Below, one piece after another: positions 1-11,721 of a stretch of DNA of 64,000 nt. The notes under the pieces are model-generated. The model made no database searches, had not been told where the DNA came from, and was given only the letters and a program-made list of their open reading frames with translations. This stretch comes from Dactylonectria macrodidyma (Eukaryota; Ascomycota; Sordariomycetes; Hypocreales; Nectriaceae): positions 496,001 to 560,000 of the forward strand of contig JAGMUV010000017.1 in the NCBI GenBank assembly GCA_020744425.1. Reading direction: 5' to 3'. The position numbers were made by a program, and so were the translations under genes. How positions within the stretch are numbered: position 1 is the first letter of the stretch; every line of letters begins with the position of its first letter.

Positions 1-3000
1 TAGTATATTATTTTTTACTTAGATATGGATATTACTATTAGGGAATGATCTAGCCTTAGCTATCCATTTAATTAAATAAAACTATAGTTAGTTATAACTC
101 CTTTTAAACTAGTAATCTTCTAATACTTATTACTACTAGCTTATATCCTACCTTATAGAGTATAAGTATTTACTAGTATAACTATTCTACTACTTTTAGT
201 AATTACTTATAATAATCTTATTAATGACTTAATAAATAGCTTTAAGTTATTATAGGTTTACTTAGCTTTAATAAAGAAAACTAACTAAGACTTAGTAATA
301 ATAATCTAATACTAATAGGAATATTAAAAAAGGCATAATAAGGCTATAAAGAATATTACAGCTAACTAAGTCCTAGTAAATCCATTTAATTAATTAAATA
401 ATGAATCCTTACTTATAATTAATACTACTTTATTATTTAATAGGACTAAAGGATATTAGTATTATTAAGTCCTAGGTCATTACTCTGATTAGTATAAATA
501 CTTAGTATATAACTTTAAGAAAGGGTATATGAAATATAATTCTAAAGTAGGCTTCTACTAACTAAGAGTAGGCAATAGGTAGTATTTACTATTATACTTA
601 GTAATAGCCTTCTAAAGGGAATTATATATTTAATAACTAATAATTATTACTTTAATTTATACTAATAATCCCCTCTATATAACCTAGGTAATAGATATTA
701 AAAGCTTAGTTAAATCCTTATATAATTAGACTCCTTTATAATATAAGTAAGAAATATTCAATAAGCTATATTTATATATTATTAGATTAGTTAATTAAAT
801 GAATATAATATTCACTTCCTTTATTACTTTAATAGAACTTACTATAAGGGCTAACCTAATCTTTATTTTAAACTACTTAGAGGAGGAGAGCGAGTAATTA
901 GAAGAGTATCTCTTAATTTACTAAGTGTAAGTCGCCCTTGCCTTTAAAAAGGTCTACTTTAGCCTAGAAGAGGATATTTATAAGATAATAGAAAAAAGCG
1001 ATAATAAGTAAAAAGTATTAGTTAATATTTATAATAATAAAAGATAGAAAGGTAAGATAGAGTAAGTAGAGTTATTATAAATCTCTATAGGCTTAATAAA
1101 AGAAGAGGATATAATCTTAGAAATAATCCTTAGCTATTAGAAATTAGCTAATTAAATAAAATTCAGAAAGCAATTTAGAATAAATAACCTATACTTAGCT
1201 TAAAATTAATATTATAAGGCTGCTATTACTTTACTTAATATAGTTAGAGGGGTTAAGATTTCTTTACTATATAGTACTATCCTTAAGCTTATGGATACTA
1301 GATTGGGCTAAGCTTGTTTAAATAATTATACTATAGTAGTAAAATAAGTTAATAGAATAGAGTTTATTAATTCTGAATAGCTAATTAAGCTATTTATACT
1401 TAAGAGAAAAGCGCCTATAGTTATAATAATATTAGAACTAATTAATTAAATAAATAACTACTTTTATTATTAAGCAGCCTTAGTATTATTATATAAGAAT
1501 AATAAGAATCTATTTAAGAATTATATTAAATTCACTATTACTATAGTTAAGTTATTTAATAAATATCATTCTCCTAATTTAGATGACCCTGCCTTTAAGT
1601 ACTTTTATTTAGGATATTACTTAAAAAAAGATAATAAAAGAAAAGTCCATTTTATTAATAACTCTTAAGATTATATAAAACTAAAGGAGAGTTTAGTTAA
1701 TTAATTAACTCTAAGTTTAGTAATTAATTCTATAAGTATATTTAACTTATATAAGATATTATATTTATAAGACACTTTATAATTAATTATTTAGCTAGAA
1801 GTTCCTAAGAGTATTATAATAGAAGTATTAGTAGATTTAGGCTTAGAAGGGAACCTTATTTTCTATAAATAGGCTTAATACTATAGCCTTAATATTAAGC
1901 TAGTTAATGCTTTTATAACTTCTTATTCTAAAGGAAAGATCTTAATAGTAAGAGAAGCAGTTATAATTCTATACTTTAAGAATGTATATATACTTATCTA
2001 GCTATATATAGCACCCTTTTTAATAGTTATAGTTCTATTTATCCTAAGGATACTATTTATTAAATTTAATAAACTTATATTTAATTATTTAATTAATTAA
2101 GAGTGATTTATAATCTGCTTTAATCTAAGTAATATTTGCTTAATTATACTTACTATAAGAATAGTTAAATATAATATACTATACTTAGGGAGGCGAAGTA
2201 TAGAGTATTAATACTGCTTATAATTAATCCTCTAATAGTTTATAAATTAGATAACTTCTTATTAAAGAATGATAATATCCTTAAGAAAAGCTAGATGCTT
2301 TCTTAAGAGGACTTTACTAAAGTTATCCAAATCCTTACTATTAGTATAGCTAATTAGTATACTAATACTATTACTAATGCATAAGAAGAATTAGAATGAC
2401 TAAGATGCTTTACTAAGAAAAAGAGATTAAAAAGAAATTATCTTCTTAATAAAAATACTTAGTATATTAAAGTAAACACTCTCTTTAAATAAAAAGGCAT
2501 TAAGATCTACTTAATTAATAACTTACTGTCTAATGGTTTAGTATTAGAGGGCAATCCTTACTAGAAATCGAAGAAGATAGTAAAGATTGCTTTCTAAATA
2601 GAAAAGGGAGATAAGTATTCTAATTTCCTTATATTTAAATTCTTTACTCTAGAGAAAGGAAGTTAGTTAATAAAGGAATAGCTAGTAGAAATAGTTAATT
2701 AAATAAATAAAACCTTATTTAAAGAAGAATAAGATATATTTATTACTATCTTATATAATAAGGAGGCTATACTGGCTTAGGACTTTAAAGATTATAAAAG
2801 AGTTGATTTAATAATCGCTTTATTATAAGTTATTAAGGTTATTTCTTATAAGGCTTAGTAAGTAAGTAGTATTCCTATTCCTTTAGGACTATACTAAAAG
2901 GTTATTAACTTACTTTATTAAAGACTTAGAAGAGGCATTCTAAAAAAAGGCTATAGCTCTTATAAAAATCTCTTTATACTTATAGTAAAAAAGGACAGTA

Positions 3001-5640
3001 GAATCTAGTTAATTAATTTAGCTATTAGAATAAATTATATTACTATTTATAATAGCTTAAGCCTTCTTAGTACTAAGGAGTTCTTAGTGAATATAATAAT
3101 ATATTAGATATTATCTCTTTTAGACTTCTTCTTAGGATATAATTAAGTCAGTCTAGCTAAAGAAAGTAAGGATTTGACTATTTTTATAATACTATTAGGC
3201 TTACTAAGAATATGCATACTGCTATAAAGAGTGACTAACTTAATAGTCTAATTTATAAGAATTATTACTTATATCTTATTTAACTTAATACTAAATATCT
3301 GTATAGCTTTCTTTAATAATATAGTAATAAAAGGACTTACTATAACTTATAATAATAAAGAAGCTAGCCTAAGAGTCAGATAGTATATTAAAAAGCATTT
3401 AATTAACTTAGATCAAACTCTATTAAATATTAAACTGGCTAGATATACTATTTCTATACTAAAATTACAGTTTTATAGACGAATTACTCTAGTAGTTAGG
3501 TATCTTTATAATACTTATAGGAGATTGCTAGAAGAGGCTAAAGTTATTAAAATCACTAAGTAGACTTACTATAATTCTAATATAGAAGTTAGAGCATTCT
3601 TAAGAGTCACTAGCTACTATAGGATATAGGTTATTAAATATATAACTATTATAAAGCTATTAATAAGTTTACTAAAGAAAGATACTAAATTTATTTAGAG
3701 TAATTTATAAGCTAAGGCTATATAAATACTAAAGGATAAATTATTATTAGCGCTTATCTTAGTTATTTTAAACCTATTTTCTGGTTATAAAGAGGTCATT
3801 CTTATAGCTGATATTAGTCTATTAGGTTAGGATTATATTCTTATATAAGTAGTGGATAGTAAATGCTATCTAATAAGATTTAAATCTAGTATATAGACTT
3901 AGAGCGAACGTAACTATAATGCTATAAAAAGAGAATACTAAGGCGTTCTGCTTTTAATTAAACAGTTATGCATATATTTATATAAAATTTACTTTATATT
4001 AGAGATAGATGCCTAAGTATTAGTCTATTAGCTTAATAGGAAAGGGATAGATATCTTAAGAGCGCTAGTTAATAGATAGATTAGTTACTTACTACTCTTT
4101 GACTTTATAGTCCGATATATACTTAGGATTAAGAATATAGTGGCTAATAGGCTATTTAAAAAACCACTAAGCCTATTTAATTAACTAGACTAAGAAGCTA
4201 AAGGGGATATTAAAGCCTTTATTAATTAATAATTAAATGCTATTATAGTTAACCTAGTAGAAACCTAGTAAGAATCTTAACTACTACTAGAATTATTAAA
4301 AGATAAATATATTAATAAGTTAAGAGTCCTAAGGAAGTTCTTATAGACTTAGTAATGCCTTTAAGATATATTAGATAAGGTATATATATATCTTTACCTT
4401 AAAGTAAAAAGGTTCTTTTTCTATAAAAGAACTCTATAGTTATAAGTAACTTATCTAAACTGCGACCTTAAGCTAGTTATTAAGAGTAAAGATATATAGA
4501 AGCATTTAATTAAATCATACTATAAAGACTATAGGTATTAAGGCTAAGAGAAAACCGTAAGACTTCTAAAAGAGAGATATTACTAGCTAAACCTCTATAA
4601 AGATATAAACATAGCTATTCTAGCTTATAAGACTTACTAAATCTATAATATATAATAGGCTAAAGAACCTATAGTACTTACTAGACCTGGCTATCTTATA
4701 ATAAAGATTTATATAAATACTTAATATCTTAAGGAGTCTTAAAGTAAGAAGTACTTACTAAAAGCTAAATATAACCTTATTAAATAGATTAAAACTAAAG
4801 CCCTAAAGTTACTTAAAGCCTCTTATATATACTCATTCTTAAGAAAGATCTTTTTTTACTATAGAATACTTATTATAATAATTATTAATAATAGGTTAGA
4901 ATATTAATAAGGCCTTATAGATATCCTAAGAGACCTGGGTATATAGACTATATATATCTCTATATATAATACTAAAGTAAATAAGTTAATTAAATTAAGC
5001 TATAGTAATATTATATCTTATATTAAGAAGATAGATACTCTAAGGACTAAGAATTAGTTAATTAACTTCTTAGCTATTCTATTTATAAATAGGGTATTAC
5101 TAAGAGCATCCTATAGCTATATTCTTATATACTTACTATATAAGTATAAACTAGGTCTCTTACTAGAAGGGGATGCGCCTATATAGAGGATAATTCTTTA
5201 GGATAATATAAAAACATCTGATTAAATATTTATAATTAGAATCTACGCCCTTTCTTTCCTAGATAAGGATATAGAGATCATAAGGCGAAGGGTTACTAAG
5301 TTTAGAGAGAGGAAAGTAGTGAGGATAGATTAAGGATTTCCCTGCGCTTTAAGAAAAACCTTACTAAAGGTTAGTGACTTAGTATTATAATATAATAACT
5401 CTAGAAAAACCGACCTTTTTATAGCAGCTAAGTTTAAGCTTAGATAGCAGGGGCTGTATAGGATTAAAATAGCCTTAGATAAAGGCTAGTACTATTTAGA
5501 AACCCTGGATGGACTGCTATTTAGCATTACTTACTATAGTAAATACTTTAAAGTGTTTTAATAAAATAAAGACGGCTAGTAGAGCCTAGATGATGATTCT
5601 TTAGCCCCCTTTTGCTAGGAGCGCCTTTTCTATAGTAATC
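1..5640 (+). mobile_element. RIP-degraded Ty3/gypsy retrotransposon, internal region
   Basis: No open reading frame of 60 codons exists here in any of six frames, but conceptual translation through the stops on the plus strand recovers a Ty3/gypsy polyprotein in canonical order. An aspartic-protease-like V-D-x-G remnant lies near 1830. Reverse transcriptase runs about 2930-3450. RNase H follows at about 3700-4180, with motifs such as E-R-N-Y and E-x-D-A-Q-V-L-V. Integrase runs about 4480-5250, and a chromodomain-like tail lies near 5450-5560. The reverse-transcriptase catalytic Asp pair reads Asn-Asn at 3315-3320, and integrase zinc-finger positions are substituted. Replacement of Q and W codons by TAA/TAG, Asp-to-Asn changes and pervasive TTAATTAA fit C-to-T change at CpA on both strands, the RIP signature. 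The left end lies outside the window and no LTR could be delimited. The element is dead. Confidence 0.85.
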
Positions 5641-8600
5641 CTTAAGCTAAATCAGTTAATTAAATAAAATAGAATAAGGAAATAAGCCTAGGAAAGAAGG
5701 ATAGATTGAAAATAAGCCCTGAGGTTCCTTCTTAACTGACTATTACTAGTACTAGGGAGGAAAGAAAACTAGAGATCTAATTCCTATATAGAGATCAAGC
5801 CTAGAGAGACTAGTTTAAATCTTTCTAAGTAAGATAAGGGAGTAGGAAATAATAATAAGTCTAAAGTTTATACTTATTATTATTTTAAAGAAGAGTATAG
5901 TATAAGAAGTAAGAAAAGATAAATAACTACTACTTACTAATATCCTAGCTAGTTAAAGGCCTTATAAATTTATAATTTGAAAATTAGACTTAAGACTAAA
6001 CTGGCATTAGAATTAGTATATAAAATATATAAACTAATTAATTAAATGACTCTAGAGCTATAAGATAAAAGAAAAGCTATAAAAGCTATACTTACTTAGA
6101 ATAGTGAGTTAGATATAGTATTATAAAAGGATAAATATACTTTATATAAGAGAAAAGTTAATTATAAAAGAGCTAACTAATAGAATCTTATTTATCTTAT
6201 ACTATTATAATAAGTTAAGTATTAAAGCTATTAAATGAAGGAGTCTAGTATATAGAAGATAAGCTGAACCAGGTTAATTAACTAATCTAACCCTAAATTA
6301 CTATTAATAGACTAAAAACTGAAGACTTAAGCCTTAAAAAAGCCTATAGACTTATCTTAAGTAATACACTTCTTAGTATTCTGAATAGCTTTATTATAAA
6401 AGGACTTATCCTCCTAAGCTAAAGGGAATTCATTAGAAATATAAAAGTAGCTTATATAGTTAAAAATATTTATTATTTAATTATTAGGATTAATAGGATA
6501 CTTTATACTAAATAAAAGGTTAAGAGAGATATTAAAACTAGGTTTAGAAGCTAAGTACTTACTAAAAAAAGACTATTTATACTAAGAATTAGCATTCTAA
6601 ATATAATTTATATATTTCCTATTTATAAACCCTAAGATGGATTAATAAGTATAAAATAGCTATATATAATATTCTTTAATTATAAAGTAATTTAAAGTAC
6701 TTAATTAAATATAGTACTTATATAGTAGTAGATTTTAGTATTTAAAGAAGGTAATAATTAAAGCCTTTTTATACTTAGGTTAGTAGAGCAGTTCTTTAAT
6801 AAAATACTTATAAGAGTGGCTTAAGTTAATAAGAATGTATACTAACTAAAGGGGCTAGTCAGAGATATATTTTATTAAGTATTTTAAGACTGCATTAGCC
6901 GTCTTATCCTTATAAATCCAGGCTTAGATATACCTCTTAGTAGAGTTAATATTAGGTAACTCTCCTTTAAGGGCGAACTTAATAAAGAGAGGGAGACTGC
7001 TATAATTAAGGGCTATATATAAGCAAATCCAGATAGTAAAGTGCTTTTCGAACTATAGAACCGTTAGATTAAATAGTCTTAGCTATAAGAGAATACTTAC
7101 TAATATAAAGTAAGCCTCCTTTCGCTCCTTTTTAATTAATAAAGTCTTATAATAACTATTCTAAGTTGAATTAGTATAAAGAGAGAATTTATTACTTTCT
7201 AACTAACTAGCTATATAGATGCATATATTAGAAAGGGCTTTTTAATAGACTTTAGTAATATTAGAAAGGTAGAAGTTAGAAGAAGCTATTATTAAATAAG
7301 TTAATTAAGTAATATTAATAAAGTATAAAGAAGAAGAAAAAGGAGGGAAAAGAAAGAAAGAGAAAAGAAGTATTTTAAAGTAAAGGAAATGTATATACTA
7401 AGATTAATGTATATAGAGTGAATTATAGTTAGTAAGGAAAATAAATAACCTCCTGCTACTTAAGACTTTAAAAGCCATTTCTCTCTCTCTTTTCTTTCTT
7501 TTTAGTATAACTTAACCTCTTTTCTTATAATAGCTATTATTCTTAGAACTCATTGCCCTTTAATTATAACTATTTAATACATTTACTTAATTAAACGCTA
7601 CTCTTTAATTAGCTTAGATAATGCTCTTAGAAACCCCCTTTCTTCTTAGCTAAGCTTTTACCTCTAACCTCTCTCTACCTCCTATTATAAGAACCTTATT
7701 ACTATAACCTTCTGCTTCCTAATCTCTTTACTTCTTTAAACTAATTACCTGCCTTTATTTCTACTTACTTTACTAATGCTTATAAGCCTATACTGCTTAG
7801 TCTTAAAAATCCTATTCTTAAAACCTTACTACTAATTATAGTAAAAACCCCCCCTCTTTAACTATAACTCTCTATTTCCTTTATCTTACTATTATTATAA
7901 TATTAGGTTATTAAATGACTTTATAATTCATTTAATTAAATAATTTATTACTAAATAACCTCCTTTTAGCCTAGCCTTCTTCTAAATGAATCTTCTACTC
8001 TTCCTCTTATTAAGCGCCTTTACTATAAGCAGCCTTATTAATAATAAATAAACCTACTTCTTACTAAAGGCTCATTCTGCTTAAAGTAAGGAAATCGCTA
8101 TTATTAACTATAAAAAGGGATCATTCTACTACGCTTTAGAAGCATCCTTAGCTAAGTAGCTAAAAGAGATTATAATTAATTAACTAGCCTTATTATACCC
8201 TTATATAGAATAGCCTAAGTCTAGTAAAGAAAGAATAATTAATATATATAATAATTATAAAGACTTTAAGTTTATAAAGGCTATATTAATATAACTTTTA
8301 TATAAGGATAATATAATACTCTTTAGAATATTTTAAAAAGAGTATACTCTTTACTTCTAGGACCTTTATAAGAAGCTATAGGATAATGCTTAGGCTAATA
8401 AGGAAGGACTTAGAGACTTCCTAACTATAATTATATATAGACTGGAGGATATTATTATAGTATTTCTAACCCTACTTCTAAATAGTGCTCTTATAATTAT
8501 AATAAATCTACTTAAGAAGATAATAGATCTAATTAATTAAATATATAAGTGCTTACTCCTTAAAGACCTTATTATTAAATATATACTAAACTCTTACTAT

Positions 8601-10760
8601 AACTCTAGCCACTATACTATTAAGTAGAATATCTTTAATTAGCATTTTATAATTAGCTTAGTTAACTATAAGGACTTTTACTAAGCATTATATATCTTTA
8701 ACTAATGCTTTAATTAAGTCTTTTACTATAATATCTTTAGAGGCTATATTTTACTTAATTACTAAAAAGTATTTACTTATACTTAGTGCTTTATCTTAAC
8801 TAAAATAGGTTATCCTTATGACTTTAATATCTTCTGCATTCCTATAACTAATTAATTAAGCGGTTTTAAATATAAATACTTAGCTATTTACCTTGCGTTT
8901 TTAAACTTATAAAATATAACTAGAGCTATAAGACTTAGGGTCTATTTATATATAAATCCATCTTTAGTAACTCTAGGTACTAGGAAGTGACTAGTAAAAG
9001 GAGAATATGCCTTCTTATAAAGAGATTAGCTTATTAGTCTATTTAATTAATTACTTAAGCTGTCTAAAGTCACTCTCTTTATTAGCTAGGAGTAGGTTAA
9101 GACCTGGTTCTTAATAGCTATTTGCAATAAACTTAGGTTTAGAAAAGTTACTATTATTAAATATAAGTATAATAAAGCAGTATCTTCTATACCCTTCTCT
9201 TATTACTCTATCTATAGTTTGCTTTTTAAAAGACTTATTATTATCCTTACTAAATTAAGTAGCTATTAACTAATTAAGTAGACTGACTTTCTTACTATTA
9301 AGAACTAGACTAAGGACTCTTAATTAATGATTATACTTACTAATACTATAATATTTAAAGAGTCTATTACCCTTTTTAAACTAAATTAAATTATTAAGAC
9401 CCCTAATCTGCTTAAATCCTATATAACCGCTTTATATACTCTTAATACTAACTAAGAACTTATTAATTAATTAATATAAGACCTAAAGCTAGTAATAACT
9501 TTAAAATCCTAATGCTCTAGAACTCCTCTAATTCTACTATTTACTTCTAAATCTAGCTTAAGTATTATAGATTCATTTAATTAGATAGTTCTGCCTTATA
9601 TAACCCTTACTCTAGCAATTAGTGATAATTATAGTAACTTAAATGACTTAAATAAAGGGGCTATTAATAAGAAGTAAAAGAAGACTAGTAAGGATATTAC
9701 TATAAAACGGGCATTACTAAAGAAGAAGGCTAATAGTTAAATTATTTATATTAATAATTATACTAAGGCTATTCTTAACTAAGTACTTATAAATAGAATT
9801 AAAAGAGTCTATATTATTAAACTAATAGTTAAAAAAGCTATAGAAACTATAAAAAAGAATAATATTAATACCCCTACTTATATTATAACTATATATACTG
9901 CTAGGTCTCTCTATTTACTCCTAGCCCTTTGCTAATAGATATATACAATTAATCGAATAAGAAGCTTTACTACTTTTATTTTAGATAGTCTGATTTCCCT
10001 ATCTTAATAGGACACTATTACGAATACCTTAAGGTTAAGATTGGCTCCTCCTCCTCCTGCTAGGCCCTCTTGGGCTGATTATGCTACTATATGCAAATTG
10101 ACTTACACTCTGCCTTTAAGACCTGCTTAAGGATTACTATTATTATCTACTTCTGCGCTTACTAGACTTATTAATATATCTTAATTATCTAATTTACTAA
10201 AGGATATTATTTAATTAAATACTTCTTAGTCTTTTTATATATTCTATAGTTAATTTTATTAAAGAGTTCTTATTATAATTATCTTTATAACTTTACTTAC
10301 TGCTTTTAATATAACCTTAGTACTTAAGTTCCTTTTAAACCCTCTCTTATAAATACTATAATCTTAGAAGAATAAATACAAGCTAGATTCTAGTTAATTA
10401 ACTATGCTTAGATATTAGACTTATATATATTATCTTTCTTTTCTTATTATTTCCTTTATTTATTAAGGCTCTTCTTTTCTTTATTATTTATAATCTTTAG
10501 GCTTATAAGGATAAAGTGCTAACTATATAAGGAAGAATGTGTTAGAACTAAGGGCCTACTAGCTAGAATGGCTTAGACATTTTAATTAGCTAACTAATTT
10601 AAATGCTAGTCTTAATAAAGCTATTAATAAGGATAATAGAAATTAGTCTAAGATAAAAGGTAAAGATAACTTAGATATAGATAGTAATTAATTATATTCT
10701 TACCTACTTCTATTTTTAAGTTATTAAATGGTTTTTAATATTATTATAATAAGATTTATT
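5641..10760. mobile_element. AT-rich RIP-degraded repeat block, unidentified element(s)
   Basis: The extreme AT bias and stop-codon saturation continue to about 10760, where composition changes abruptly to that of ordinary genic DNA. Read through its stops, the plus strand from about 8200 to 10500 still gives long protein-like stretches, including a Pro-rich run near 10045-10070. I could not assign them to a known transposon protein. A purine-rich stretch at 7320-7375 and a pyrimidine-rich stretch at 7470-7505 lie close together and may mark a junction between two insertions. More than one element is likely. No gene, tRNA or intact terminal repeat was seen. Confidence 0.7.
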
Positions 10761-11721
10761 TGATTAATTAGAATATCTGATTCATTTCTTAGCCAGCTGC
10801 TCGATTGCAGCTCTAGCCTTCTTTTTATCTATTTTGTTTTGCAAGTCTTGTCCATCCTCGCTCTGCTTCGCATCCTGCCTACCCTACGGCATCCGTCACT
10901 TCGGGTGGTGGTGTCCCTCTTGTCCCCCTGCCCAACACAGGACATGTTTGTGTGATTGAGGGGTGAGTGTTTCCACGCAAGATGCTGCTTGAATTATCTG
11001 CTCGTACGCAATGGAACAAGAATTTGAAGTGGAGGGGAGATGATGCTGTGCTTCTGTGCCCTGCCTCAACTTGGATTATGATGTCATCCTGTCTTATTAG
11101 CTGCCTACTTCTTACATTCAAAACAATGGTTAACTACAAATTTACCTCCACCGTTGCAAGATAATAAGGCGGAGGGTTTAAAAAAAGCAGCAAATAATTT
11201 CCTATAGCGGTTCTAGTAAGTATATAGACATCTGGGATTTGCGTCCTATGTAGATGCAGTGGGTAGGTGTCTGTGAAGATAAAACATGAAAGAAAGACAA
11301 AAAGAATTAGTAACTTAACATAGCGGTTGTGTTCTAGCATTTCAGTTCTTTGGGTATTCTTTTGAATTTCCTGGATACGATGTGCAGGTCCCGCGGAGGA
11401 AATAATTGCTCGTGCGTTGTTTCCCCGTTACTAATTATAGTAATATGTAAGTTAGACTATTTACACTTTGTCTTATTATCCGGATTGTGGCGTATTCGAG
11501 TGCGGGCGAGACCTTTGCAGGCTGACTCCAAGGCTTCCCTGTCACCCCTCTAGAGCCTCTCCCCTCTCCCAAATTGGTCCTTCAGGTTCCCAATTTTCAG
11601 CTAGTCAATTCTGCGGACGGCTTGATTCCACCAGCAGTTCTCTCGTCCATGGAGCATTCCGTGCACCTCGGATGCCTTTCTATCGACGGCGACACCAAAA
11701 TCCCACTCAAGTACCTACACA
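10761..11721. other. Intergenic, RIP-block border to HET gene
   Basis: Composition is normal from about 10780. Only short overlapping reading frames without recognisable motifs occur. The stretch just before 11722 probably holds the promoter and leader of the HET gene. No defined element was recognised. Confidence 0.5.
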
